Source: Lineus longissimus (Eukaryota; Nemertea; Pilidiophora; Heteronemertea; Lineidae). Taken from it: a DNA stretch of 64,000 nucleotides. This document shows positions 45,257 to 57,114 of the stretch, in pieces. The notes under the pieces were generated by a model that saw nothing but the letters and a program-made list of their open reading frames with translations, ran no database searches and was not told where the DNA came from. Location: contig NC_088316.1 in the NCBI RefSeq assembly GCF_910592395.1, positions 16,616,001 through 16,680,000 of the forward strand, read 5' to 3'. A program made the position numbers and the translations under genes. Each line of letters begins with the position of its first letter. Position 1 is the stretch's first letter.

Positions 45257-46290
45257 TTTGCCGCTAAACTAAGACCTCAACCACTCTCTCTGTTTATTAA
45301 AATCTCTCTTCAACAACATCAGTATTTAAACAACCGTGATATCTATCTAAGGCTGACACATCTATTTGGCACCATGACAACCAAACAATTGTGTATTATT
45401 TTGCGACATACTCAAGTTGATGAGTACACCTTCTTTGAACTACATGTAGTTACTAAATCAGGAAATTGAGGCGAGACGAGATTGTGTTCTTCAAAGATGA
45501 TGCTGACAAAGAAAGACCGAGACACTGGGTTCTTGATGGCCAGATGGTTCTGCAGCACATGCCTAGGTTTTTTCTTTTCTCCTTTCTCCCTTATTGACCA
45601 ATACGGTACAAATTCTGAAATGAAATGATACAACTAGAATTAGAACAAGCAAGACATTAAATTATCACTGCTTTAATTAAGACACAACACATTGCCAGTG
45701 GTCTGCAAGCAGTGATACTGTCACTAAGTACTGACACCTGACACTACAGGGTGGCCCAGAATTATTTTCCCTCACACAATGGATACACAATAGAATTCTA
45801 TTTTCCTGAGGAAAATAATTCTGGGCCACCCTGTACAGTGTACTGCACCTGTTGGAGGAAGGAAAGGGAAGAGCGAAGAGCTAGGCTATAGACTAATTAC
45901 CTTGTCACACAATATGGTCACGTGATCGTTCTTCTTTGACGCCGACGGCCCACTTGACGTGATGTTGAACCGAGTTCAAGGCGAACTTATTACAAACATT
46001 GACAAAAAAGCAAAAATTATGAAATGCAGTTTTATTGTGGGCACGACAAAAAAGCGAACGCATCTGCCACTTTTCTGCCACCTGGAAAAATGCTAATTCG
46101 AGATATAGTGCTTTTTTTATGTCAAATGCATTTATTGAGTAAGATTGAGTAAATAGTGACCAAACCACTTGTCCCCAAATCAGCAAATAGAGGGCCTTTA
46201 GACATGATAGAAGAAACTTTTTTTTTGTTTTCGTTTCGCCAAAACGAATAGACTGCATGCCGTATTTCCCTATTTTCGGGAACTTTCAAG
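45257..46290. other. Divergent intergenic region, zinc-finger gene / THEM6
   Basis: About 1 kb holding both 5' leaders. It contains the mariner-like MITE at 45747-45833 and an exon-like open island at 45462-45566 (plus). Otherwise nothing recognised. Confidence 0.5.
45747..45833. mobile_element. Tiny Tc1/mariner-type MITE (87 bp) with TA target duplication
   Basis: CAGGGTGGCCCAGAATTATT at the left is the exact reverse complement of AATAATTCTGGGCCACCCTG at the right, and the match runs on for about 24 bp in all. TA flanks both sides (45745-45746 and 45834-45835). TA target duplication and CAGGGTGG-type ends suggest a nonautonomous element mobilised by a Tc1/mariner-like transposase. Confidence 0.88.
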
Positions 46291-47384
46291 ATGGATGCAT
46301 CTGTGATTTGGGTTGCTATTGTGGTCGCCGGAATTTTATCACTTTTCTTCGACATACACTACTTTGCTTACAGCGTTATTGTACTCATTGGGTCCACAAT
46401 TAAGAGACAAATATCTCACAAGAATTTCCAATTGGAAAACTTTCACTACGGTACATAATGTTGGTTGCTTGAAAATGTCCGACTATCGGAATGCAAATAA
46501 CTCGTTTACACCTACGCACCTACGTGACCTATACTATAAGAAGCAATCCATTTTCGGACACAATTATGTACTCGTCCCTGCCCTATTCCCATTTCGTCTT
46601 TTATGTAATCTTGACTTTTGATAATGCTTGCTTTGTTTACTGTTTTTAGGTTTCTGCTTCAGCACCGATTTAGATTTCATGCTTCACATGAATAATGCGC
46701 GATATCTGAGAGAGTGCGACTTTGGTCGATTCTGTTTGTATACGAGGACTGGTGTGTGGGGTGCACTCAAGAAGCTAGGTGGGTCGATGACGTTAGGAGC
46801 AAGCACAATCAGATATAGAAAGTCCATCAATTTCTTGTGCCTGTATCAAGTTAGAACAAAGGTAATTTATCATACGTGTCCCCTATTTTGGAAAAGATTT
46901 CAAGGTCTACGGGTACTCCTTTCATTGAAAAATTAAAATTTATTTGAAAAATCTGAAAGTGTTAATAAGTTCCAAAGGCAAAGGTGCCAATATGTACTGA
47001 GTTCAATAATGCCTTTGTGTGGACAGCTGTTATAACAATTACTCAAGGCAAGTTTTGAGGACCTTTTTATAAAAATGCTATGTCACTGACTGCCAGAGTG
47101 TTAGACAGTATTATGGGTATGAATCTAGATAAACTTCATTTCAGATCGTGTGCTGGGATGAAAAAGCATTCTACTTGGAGCAGACTTTTATACGACCTAG
47201 TGATAAATTTGTGTATGCAATAGCCCTCATCAAACAGTCAGTAATCAAGGTACCGCCAAAAGATGTCGTCCAAGCCATTCAAGGAGTTGAGACTGAGTCT
47301 CCAGATTTTCCAGAAGAAATCAAAAAGTGGATTGAGTGTAATCAAATATCTAGTGAGAAACTGCGAAATGGCAAAGACAAATAA
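46291..47384 (+). CDS. THEM6: THEM6 (thioesterase superfamily member 6), complete, 3 exons
   Basis: Exons 46291-46450, 46650-46861 and 47145-47384 total 612 nt, 203 residues plus stop, close to the 208 residues of human THEM6 as I recall. The N-terminus is a membrane anchor (VIWVAIVVAGILSLFF..). Then a hotdog-fold thioesterase-like domain begins with DLDFMLHMNNARYLRECDF, the diagnostic THEM6 segment, and continues through RTGVWGALKKLGG, YRKSINF, VCWDEKAFYLEQTF and the final FPEEIKKWIECNQ. Both introns are GT-AG (first in phase 1, second in phase 0), with acceptors TTTTTAG and TTTCAG. The start ATG is in good context (TTCAAGATGG). The biochemical substrate is not settled; an ER or membrane location is family knowledge. 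AATAAATAAA at 47734 can end the transcript. Confidence 0.95.
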
Positions 47385-47733
47385 TGTACATCACACAGAC
47401 TTCCTAGAATCTTATCACCCTGTGATACTATCCGTCCGCTAGCAAGAATAGATTCCTGTAACGCCTTTATTTTTGTGAACCTACATGTCTTTGTTTGCCA
47501 TCGTACGCCCCTGAGTAATCAACAGTTCCATTTGGTAGTTGATTGTACTGTAGGAAGTGAAGGCATTTAGTTTGGTTATTAGTGTTAACAATAGATGGCA
47601 TGGCAGTGTTTTGAGACGGGTAACCTTTGACATTTCTTCAACACAATGGGTTTTTTGTCTCAGAATAACGCCTTATAATTTGTGTGAGTTGTCTAAATTC
47701 AGCCCTCCTTAGAGAGGCATGTGAAATATTGAT

Positions 47734-47743
47734 AATAAATAAA
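47734..47743 (+). promoter_or_regulatory. Polyadenylation signal for THEM6
   Basis: Overlapping AATAAATAAA 350 bp after the THEM6 stop codon on the plus strand, followed by CTTTTATTTTG. Confidence 0.65.
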
Positions 47744-47824
47744 CTTTTATTTTGATGAAAATCATTGTCTCTTTTAACCTTTTGCTATATCCATGAATGT
47801 GTTTTTTTCAGGTAGGATAGTTTT

Positions 47825-47866
47825 AAGGCACATGAACAGTCTTTAAAAAGACTGTTCATGTGCCTT
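47825..47866. repeat. Perfect 20-bp hairpin with 2-base loop
   Basis: AAGGCACATGAACAGTCTTT, AA, then its exact reverse complement. It lies just beyond the THEM6 polyadenylation signal. As RNA it would be a near loopless 42-nt stem; as DNA it could be cruciform or a solo foldback remnant. Confidence 0.93.
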
Positions 47867-50438
47867 TAACATGTTCAGGTTTGAAAATGTGTTATGCCCC
47901 CCCCCCCCCCCAATCAATTTATGATCCCCTGGCTTCCTCTGCTGTGATTTCTAAGTTCTTTGAGTTCTGAAGGTCACTTTAATGGAGATAGAATTGTGAT
48001 GGAAATACATGTCCTCCGGAAAAAGTGTCCTTCCATATTTTAATGGTGATGGATTAAGTTATTGTTCTATAGAGACCTATGACCTCCGCGACATTCAGTA
48101 CTTAAAAGTGCATATTAGAATCCTTTGCAACCGGAAACACTATCCTAGGACATTCAAAACTGTTACACTTTTATAACTTGGCATCTTTGTCAGTGAAAGG
48201 GCTGAAAGAAATGGAAAATCAACCCAAAATATGAATACATCTACTACTAATGCCTTCTTATCGCTGAGCGGTTTTTTTTTCTGAAATTTTTTGCCAGATT
48301 GTGTGTCCACCGGATATTCACCATCCACTCATTCAAAACTGATAAGCCTTCCACACTTTCGGTGCACTACGCCACTTGATCATAAAAACGTTTGTTTGGA
48401 AATTGAGAGGAAATGAAGAGAGAAAAACATTCATCGAGACATTAGTTATCACAAATGTTTGATAGGACTTGGCAGATTTTGTTATCAGTATAACTGTCCT
48501 GATGGATCGCTACTCTGGGATAATTATCAATATTTTCAAAGGAGTACAAAGCGTATGCGGAGGGGGTGGGGAGGGGCTGATGACAAATGTTTGTTTTCAA
48601 ATGTATTTTCAAAACTCACTTTAAAAAAGTACTCTTTATGGAGGGGATAACGGATGCAAAAGAGTAATGATACGTTGGCCCACTCTTTGATCTACATTAT
48701 GTAATTATGGATCGCGCCTGGAAGAGATTACACTCTTAAAGGAAACCTATCAGGAAACGCTTATAAATATGCTGGCGTCGTTCAAATGCCAGTCTTTAAT
48801 CTCTTCATCGTTGTACCCCTGCGTTCCTTGAAGGAAGAGATTGTCATAGATTATTCTGAAATCGTATCTTCATTATTTTGATTATCATACAAAATTTAAT
48901 CCCCGGAACGCCATTCGTTGCTATGTTGCGATATTGCTCAGTGTTTGGGTTGGGAAATCCTAACGGCCACACGCGATTCCCTGGTCGCATTATAATTAAT
49001 TGATAGACCATTTTCTACGAGTACGCCTGGTCATCCTCTCCGGTGTTCGTCTCAAAGTTCCCGGACAACGTTATCTTTAAACGCGTGTTCCTCATCATTT
49101 GTCATTCTTCGCCAATACGTCTCATTTTATCATAATCATTTTCATAATCGGGAAAGATAGCGTCCGTCTTTCAATACCAGCTCCAATGAAAAATCCACAG
49201 CCATAGACACTAGACTCCAGTGTGCGTGCCACTGCTGAAAAAAGATGGTCACCAAATTCTTTCATGCTCTTTCATTTGGTGGTATCACGGACTTGTTATT
49301 TCTAGAAGTCCGTAGAGGTATGTTCTGTCTTTTATATCGCATGATTCGAACCTTTGCATGAAGTCATCCCATTAGTCGTCTCGCTGTACGACTTGCATTT
49401 CCCGGTAAACCCGACCAATACATCTTTATTAGTCTTTGGTTAACCACTCTACACAAACTTAACGAGAATTGAATACAGATCATTCAAATTCAATTTGTAA
49501 TCCTCATCGGAGCGAGCATGTGGACACAGCTTTTTAGTAACATGCCCAGAACAACAGAGAAAAAATTAACCGCATATTAACGACCAATTCACCGCAAAAG
49601 GAGAAAAAATAGACCGGGCGACATTCTGTGTGCGTGAGTTTTATACCTTTTCAGGTACCGTTTATTTGTTTTTATCTCCTGGTAATAATGAAAATTCCAG
49701 TGACGTTTGGGAGTCACGGTATTAAATTTGCGGTTTTTCGTGAAGGCGGCAAAAGTAATTTATACGAAAATAATTTGTGGCCTAGTTAGCAACTGGTTAG
49801 CGGGAAAATGCATTGTTTTTGTCATGCGCAGCGAATTTTTAATTGAAATTCGCCGCATAATTGTTTTATTAATTGACAGCACCGTGCAGAGGAACTATCC
49901 TAAGTCGCGAAGAAGCGGACAAAAGCGTGACGTCACATCATCCAGCCCTGGTTAACATCTGGTCCTTGCTCACGTGGCAGTTTTAATTTAGTTGCCGCGA
50001 TTAAACTGTGTGTTTTATTGGCCGTTTTATTGTCATTAGCGCGATATCACTCCCAATCTTACATTCTATTATTAATCAGGTTTTGTATCTTCGAATAAGA
50101 CTCCGTCACCGATCACCACCGTCACATTCGAGTCCGCGCCCCGTTTATACCCTGAGGATCAGCCTCGTCTGGTGGTAACTCGCCCCGAGTCTCTCTCATA
50201 ACTCTCAGTCGTCTTCTTGTCCCCCCGACGTTGAAAAATCCATCGCATCCGCCATTTTAACTTAGTTTTACAGCAAATCTTTCCTCAGTTTGACAAAAAC
50301 TCTCAAGGGTACAGAAACTGATCCTCCAGGGCTGACTTGGAAAGGCCAGTGTCGGTCATGAAACTTTCCAGAGGGATTTCAAGGAACTGCTCTTACGGCG
50401 CTGTATGACTGAGTCGTACAAAGGTGTTGTTTATGAGC

Positions 50439-50518
50439 GTTTCTTGGGAGAACAGGAGGACGCAAGACCATCACAGCTTTTTGCACATCCAATTAGCTTT
50501 TTGACATAATGGTGATAG
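50439..50518 (+). repeat. Direct repeat, copy 1 of about 80 bp
   Basis: GAACAGGAGGACGCAAGACC and then ATCACAGCTTTTTGCACATC recur almost unchanged at 51083-51170. Copy 2 has nine extra bases before AGCTTTTTG. Differences are few, so the duplication is fairly recent or constrained. Confidence 0.8.
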
Positions 50519-51082
50519 GCCGCACGCGCTATGATGCAAAAAATCCCCAAATTGCGCCAGTCGCCTGGTTTGTGATACTCTGCGGTGCAGAACAATAAGT
50601 CTTGTATGACAGGCTGCGACTATCTCTAGTGGAGCCGGTCAGAACACAAATTTTCACAAGTTGATAAAAATCACACATTTCTGATTTTTTTAAAGAAAAG
50701 GTCAATTAAAATTTGAGATAATATTCATCATAAGGTCTTAACTGCGATAATTTGAGTTGCGGTTGGTCCGACTGGACCACACATTAAGAAGGTTATTGAA
50801 CTCATTATTTTAATCATTTTTTCTCTCGATGAATTTATTTCTCATAGAGCTATTGTTGTCTCAAATCTAAGGTGTAGCTTTCGACCTTTGCATGTAAGTT
50901 ACTCATCACTCGTCGGCCAGGTAGCAGCCCCAGTGAACGACAAGTTCTTTTCTTTTCAAGCCAAATGTTAAAAAAACAGAGAAAAAAGAATATTTCAAAG
51001 CTGATGGGTCAAATATTATATACCCTCCCGGGTCAAACCGAAGCCGACCCTGCATGCCGCATCAAAACCGAGCACTCTGATT

Positions 51083-51170
51083 GTTTCTTTGGTGAACAGG
51101 AGGACACAAAACCATCACAGCTTTTTGCACATCCAATTACAAATGTAGCTTTTTGCCATGATGGTGATAA
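51083..51170 (+). repeat. Direct repeat, copy 2 of about 80 bp
   Basis: The second copy of the segment at 50439-50518, inside a 108-codon plus-strand open frame (50965-51291). Both copies can be read GEQED.(K/R)PSQLFAHPI in one frame. No known protein is recognised, so coding status is open. Confidence 0.75.
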
Positions 51171-54100
51171 AGACCTGAACTGCGGTGACAAGTATAAGAA
51201 GGCAAATTTGGAAGAAGATATCTCAGGTACACAAACTAAACGATCAGATGATTTATTCGTTTGGGCAGGTGCCTTCCACTCGAGAAACTGATGATCGAGA
51301 TGAAATTTTCTTAAGTAGTCCACAGGTGCGGTGAGAATGAGCTAGTTCCTACTGTTGACGCATTGAAGCCTGCCGTAGACAGTTTGGCAAGGATCCTCGA
51401 TGGGGCGGGACAGGCCGATCAAGGTAAATTTATATTAGTTTCGCCCTTATCGCATGGTAAACGAAACTGAATCCCCCTTCATGATCTATCGCCCAAAAAA
51501 ATGTCATGTTATACAATGTATACATGTACTTAGTCGACAATATCATCATCTCTACGCCTTGGCACCACTTGAGTCCAGAGTTAGGGCGGATTGCCCCAAT
51601 TCAATGTTGGCATAACTTTAAAAACAAAGAAAAACACTTCCAACACAAATACTCATTCGCCTTCCCTCAAGAGCCAATTTTCTGCTCACGGAATCATAAC
51701 TGTTTATCTCGCAGCCATCGTTAGCATTCCGAGTCCAAACCTATCAGCGGATGCTTCTCTAGACAACAGCGAACTGTAAACAATAGCATAAACTAGCGCA
51801 TCCTTGCAGGTGTGATAAACAGATTCTAATAAATATTTGTGGCAGTCTTTAATAGCTCTCGTTAACCTGAATTGCTAAGCATGCCATCTTTTTCTGTCGT
51901 CTACTCCCCAAGGGAATATCGTTATTCAAAATGCCGCTCGAGGTGCTTTCTCAAAATTTGGTCATTTGGCTTGGCATTACCTTTCCAAACCCAAATCTTG
52001 GTTCCATTAAATAAAACCCCATCCCAAACCAGAGAAGCCGGCTAGAATATTTAACATTGTGCCTTTGGCGGGTCAATTTGTTTTGGTTCCGCTTAGATAG
52101 TCCGGGCACAAGATAGCGGATTATCACCCATGTCAATTGGAGCGATATCGCTGGCGTGGCTTGTCTCAGACCCAGCCGCATTAATTTATCTTGACGTCTG
52201 CTCTTCTCGGTCCAATCTTGTGTCGCTTTCCACCATTGGTGAAGGGGTGCTGCACTCGCGCCCGCCACAAGTATAGCTGAAGAGATCCGCTTCTCACAAG
52301 AATTGCTTTTTACACCCCTGAAAGGCCATGATTCCTAATCCCAGGTGCCAGGAAATTGCATATTGAGCCCTTTAATTTTTGTTTTCGGGCGGAAGAGCTC
52401 CCATGTAGGCTCTATACATGTAGCTTGCCCGCAGGATCTTGCTTACAAATTTCTCGACTGTACTGACCATATAAATTTTCCGAGCGCGTGTTAGATTTCA
52501 GAAAAACAAAAATCGCGGGAACTTTATCGCCTTCGCGCCCCTTATCTTATTAGCTTCAATTATGCTTTAATTAGGAGGTCAAAGTGATAGAAAACTCCAT
52601 TTTCAGGCCGCAGGAGAAATGATAGTTTCACGCACAGCGCCTGCATATGTTCCAGTGCGAAATGCACATCAATAGTCTTCACAAGCAAAATTGACCGGAG
52701 TAATACTTTTGTTCCTTATGATTGGTTCAATTTTGAATACAGCTCAGGTGAAGCAGGATTGAGGGCTCCCGATTGGCTAATTCAACTTAAAGTGCTGCAC
52801 TTCCGAAAATTATAATTCAAGGTATATACATGGTGTAAGGTTGAGAAACCAATCTAATTTCACGTGGCCGTTCCGTTTCGCCACCGCGGTGGTTGTGGAC
52901 ACTTTTGTCTGCGCTTTGGCCCCGTTATAAACAATCTGGCGCCAGCGGAGGCAGCCGATTTAAGTTCTCGCGAGATTTATGGGATTTTTAGTCATTCTTG
53001 ATCCGGGTTCTAGGTCCCGATGTCATAAATTTCATCCTATTGTTTCACCTAATACAACAAACGTTTTGATACAATGTGTGAGAGATACATGTTACACCAC
53101 TCGTGTTACCAAATCACTCAAGGACCGACATTATCAGGACACCAGGACTACGAAATCAGAGTACCCAGTGGTTGCGCGGTGGACTTTTTGTGGACCCCCA
53201 AACCATGATAAATCATCAATCCCATCCTTCGCAAAAGGCAACTCTTGGAGCTTTGCAAGGGAACTTTGCTATCTTGTGGTTTTGGGTGTCAAAATGAGGA
53301 ACGCCATGACCCAGTGGGGTTTTCCCTTCGGCTGTACCACATTTCTTTGCCAAAACATTCTTCTAAAGTGTTTCAACTTTGTAAATTTGATCCATTTCCT
53401 AATGTAAAATAACAAATGAGGAGCTCGTGGATTGCAAGATGAGCAGTCATGCCCGAGAAACCATGAAGGAGAGGAATTGTACGATTCAGATTAGAAGCGC
53501 CTTAAATCTTTAAAAATCTCGAGCAGACAACATCCCCAGCAGACGGGACCGGCCCTTAATTTCCGTTTCAAGTTGTAAGTTCCGTTCCAGAAAGACTCCC
53601 GCGCTCGACCGTCTGCCTGGCTGATTCAGCATTTAGTTCCACTCAGTTGCCTGTGACATCACGACATGCGACATGGAGTCGCAATGGTTGACTGACGCAT
53701 GACTGCGATTGACTCTTTCAACGACCGCCCTGATGACAAGATTAAGAGACAATTATTTTCATTAGAGCGGAGATAGACATTTGTCACCATGATCGTCGGT
53801 CGATACGTGGCTTCTTGGTGGTCGTTTGGTCATCCGTTCTCTGGCGCCATGAGTTAGATTACCATGTACTGTATAAATAACCGTTCAATATTTTATCTCT
53901 TGAGGATTTGTCTTCATCAAAGAATTTACCATAAAATGATATTCGATTTAGTAAAAAAATGCTGTCCGCTCCAAAGTCTGTTGCTTTGTCCTCACAATAC
54001 AGACCGCCATTATCTTCCTAAATAGTCAAGGGAAAATCCCAAATCTCGTTTGTCATATTTTTCAAATTGCTTTGTGACGGCACCTCCGTCCCATCATATA

Positions 54101-54451
54101 TTCCTAAAATTATATAACGCTGGAAAATTTAATGCCAAACAACACATGGTTAGCCGCCAAGTTGACGACACTATCGTCGGTCTGTCGCCGAACTCTTGAA
54201 ACGGAAATCACATGTCTGCACCAAATTATCGTCAGGTGTGCTGAGTTACGTAATGGTCACTTTATGCAGGCATGTAGACAGCTCTCATTTTAACAACGCC
54301 TAGATCCTTGATTGATTGGTTACATATATCTACATAGAGATCTCTTAAACAAATCGAAGTTTGAATACGCCGTTAATTGTAGATAGTTTTTTTATAGACA
54401 AATTGATAGATTCAGCAGCGCAGTCATCACAGCCACAACCAAGCGATTGAA

Positions 54452-54477
54452 ATGGAATGAAATGAAATGAAATGAAA
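54452..54477. repeat. (GAAAT)n simple repeat
   Basis: Five-base repeats of GAAAT running into TTTATTGGCCAAAAC. This arrangement resembles the 3' tail of a non-LTR retroelement or SINE, but no body of such an element is recognisable beside it. Confidence 0.6.
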
Positions 54478-56296
54478 TTTATTGGCCAAAACACAATCTT
54501 TGCATATAAGGCTCGAAACACAAATACAAATGTACATTACTATCAGAATTTCAAAACAATAAATTTACAATTTCGATCAAAGCCAACCATTGATCATCAT
54601 TCTGATAAACAGATGATAGTCCCCGCCCATGGTCGTATCACTCTCTCCGCGACCAGACGGTGATCTATCGATCCGGACCTACCAAACCTCACCCCAGCTG
54701 GCAGAGATGATACCTATCTCGACATCGGTATGGGCACATCTTATTACCGACAGGATGGGCTGGAGATGGCTAATTTGGGATAATAATCGCTCAAAGCCGC
54801 TGGAAAAAGGAAAGTCTGGTGATTGGCGCACTATATAAAGTAAGTGCCGAGTGAAAGCCCTGAAGCTCAGGATGGTAGAAAGCCAGTGGAGAAGTAGAAA
54901 ATGTCCCCCTCGAACTGTTTTGACTGATTCGCCGTGAATTTATCAAAGAGAATTTCCTATTTCTTTGGTACTGCACGCCCCCGCCCCAGAACCAGACTCA
55001 ACGTGGTAAACCCGGTAACACAATATCGTTGAAGGACGCAATAATAACGGCGCCAAATGAGTGTCGAGCATCTCTGTTCTGCCACCTCGGAGAGGACGAA
55101 AATTTATCATCTCAAGAGGAGGAACTGCCACAAAATGAGGGATGACTTGCTAAAGGCAATAAAAATGTTGATTTTAAGATACCGACATTCACAAAGTAAT
55201 GTTTAATTTACAAGCCAAACGAAATAAGACGTGAATTCCCCATACAAATTTCATATGTAGGCGTATTTATAGATAAATGATAATGATGAAAGTTGTTGCC
55301 GGTGAAATATGACTGACATTTGGTTTTACTTAGACGCCGTAATAATGGATCCACGTGGTTGAGCACTATATGACCCATGAGCCGTGGGAATCGAAAGGGC
55401 CTGGCGCCTTCGCCGTTACTTTCACGGACCATTTGCGAGTGGCTCAAGTAGGCGGCATCTTTAGCGGTTAATCCTTCATCCTGGTCATGATACGGCCCTA
55501 ATGGTTTACTTAAAGGGTTATTATCCACCTGTAATAAGTAACTTTTGGCGTAAGATAGCGCGCGTCCCTCATCCGATGATGCGGGATCGGGTATAGATCC
55601 CGGCATCGATACGGGGACTGGTGGATTATCCTAATCCGATTCTAAAGGCTCGTCAGGCACTCAAGGGAAACACGACTCAAACGTACAGTTACAATAACCA
55701 CCGTACTGAGCACATGACAGGCGGGTTTATTCTGAATAACCCGATGTAGACCTGCCTTAGAGAGAGACAAATCTGGTATAAATATTCGCTATTTTCAAGC
55801 ATACCGACTTATCGACGATGAATATAAGTTGTTCTAAGTGAGCAACCAAAATATCAGCGCGATCGATCGAATGATGAAATTCACTAATGCTGATGAGCAC
55901 AATTGTTAAATTATCATAATCCTTCATCATCCAGTTATGCATAAAAGTACATCATCGTAAATGTTGCATGCCAACCCGAGTCGAGGAGTCTGGGGATCAA
56001 GTCTTGTTTATTCGAGTAAGCCCGCACCTCGCCGCGCGGTTGTCCACACCACGTGCGGGTTATCCTTCCTTACGCCTGACTACAAAATGGAGGCGCTGCC
56101 GCATTCTTTCACTTTTCGCTTTTGGTTCTTTGGCTCCCCACACAATATTCAAATACGAGAGTACAATGTATTTCTGTGTATACCGTGATAATGATATACC
56201 CTCCCAAACATCCTGTTCCTTCAGTGGTAAGCCAAACATAACTCAGGCCGTGCGTGCGAAACAACCAAACAATACCAGCATGTATCAAAGTATCAT

Positions 56297-56302
56297 TTTA
56301 TT
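56297..56302 (-). promoter_or_regulatory. Candidate polyadenylation signal for HAND
   Basis: TTTATT on plus, i.e. AATAAA on the minus strand, about 810 bp after the HAND stop codon. It is a candidate only, as other weaker variants lie nearer. Confidence 0.35.
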
Positions 56303-57114
56303 ACCAAACATGATTATAAAATGGAACAATATACAATACGATAGATGTACAAGACATTTACACTACTTACAAAACATGATCAGACAAAAAGATGATGACA
56401 AGATCAAAATAAATTGTCTTTCTATTCTATACCAGATACGCATTCGTTGATCTTCAGATTTTTTAAAATTCGTGGGCGTAGTTAAAATCTACATGTAATG
56501 GCTCATTTTTGCTTTCAGTTGCTCTGCTTTGAAAAAACAACAACATTCCTTTGTTTGCATTTTTGATGGAATTCCTTCAGCTACAAATCGTGAACAGAAT
56601 TTTTAAGCATGTAAACCTTACTCCATAATCTGATGGTATCTCCCATAAAGCCCCAAGTCTCCCTGACGTAACCTCACCGGGAATCATGGCTCCTCCTCGG
56701 AGGTACCCTAATCCAAGGGATTTTCTGGCTCTGGCAACCCCACAACAAGGATTTGTTGAAAACCCCGATCGTATCGTGAACTACGTCACGTAATCGGTGC
56801 GATTTGGGTACTTGCGTCGAGTGCTAAATAAACATAGCTTGTGCAGGGGTGGATTCTGTGCGAAAAAGGATGCAGCGTGGATGGAGTTTATGCTTTTAAT
56901 TTTTTTATCGTATAGTACTCTATAGACCTGTTTGCCTGTAAAAAGTCCATGTGTTGCCTAATCCTGCACGTCGAGATAGCACGACAAAGACTCGTCACAA
57001 CGAACGTCATTGAAAAACTAATTGCACTGATCGTTCCACAGGAACGGAAATGATATGTTGCGCACGCGCATTTTCAAATGTCATTGAATGTTTTTTTCTC
57101 ACAGCATCCGCCTA

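Larger units (their letters stand above)
47867..57114. other. Gene-poor region downstream of HAND
   Basis: About 9 kb with no gene I can support on either strand. It contains a C homopolymer near 47898, a GAAAT-type simple repeat (54452-54477), a pair of about 80-bp direct repeats (50439-50518 and 51083-51170), and probably the HAND 3' UTR at the right end, with a minus-strand AATAAA at 56297-56302. Open frames such as those at 50965-51291 and 52979-53407 lack recognisable domains. Such space next to a developmental regulator commonly holds enhancers, but none can be proved here. Confidence 0.55.

Noticed and set aside
44987-45469. 160-codon plus-strand open frame
   Set aside because: Mostly antisense to the zinc-finger gene N-terminus.
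47897-47912. C/G homopolymers (also near 10938, 32791 and 41217)
   Set aside because: Low-complexity runs whose length is often uncertain in sequencing; no function inferred.
52979-53407. 142-codon plus-strand open frame
   Set aside because: No recognisable family; the cysteines do not form a finger pattern. Left as noncoding.
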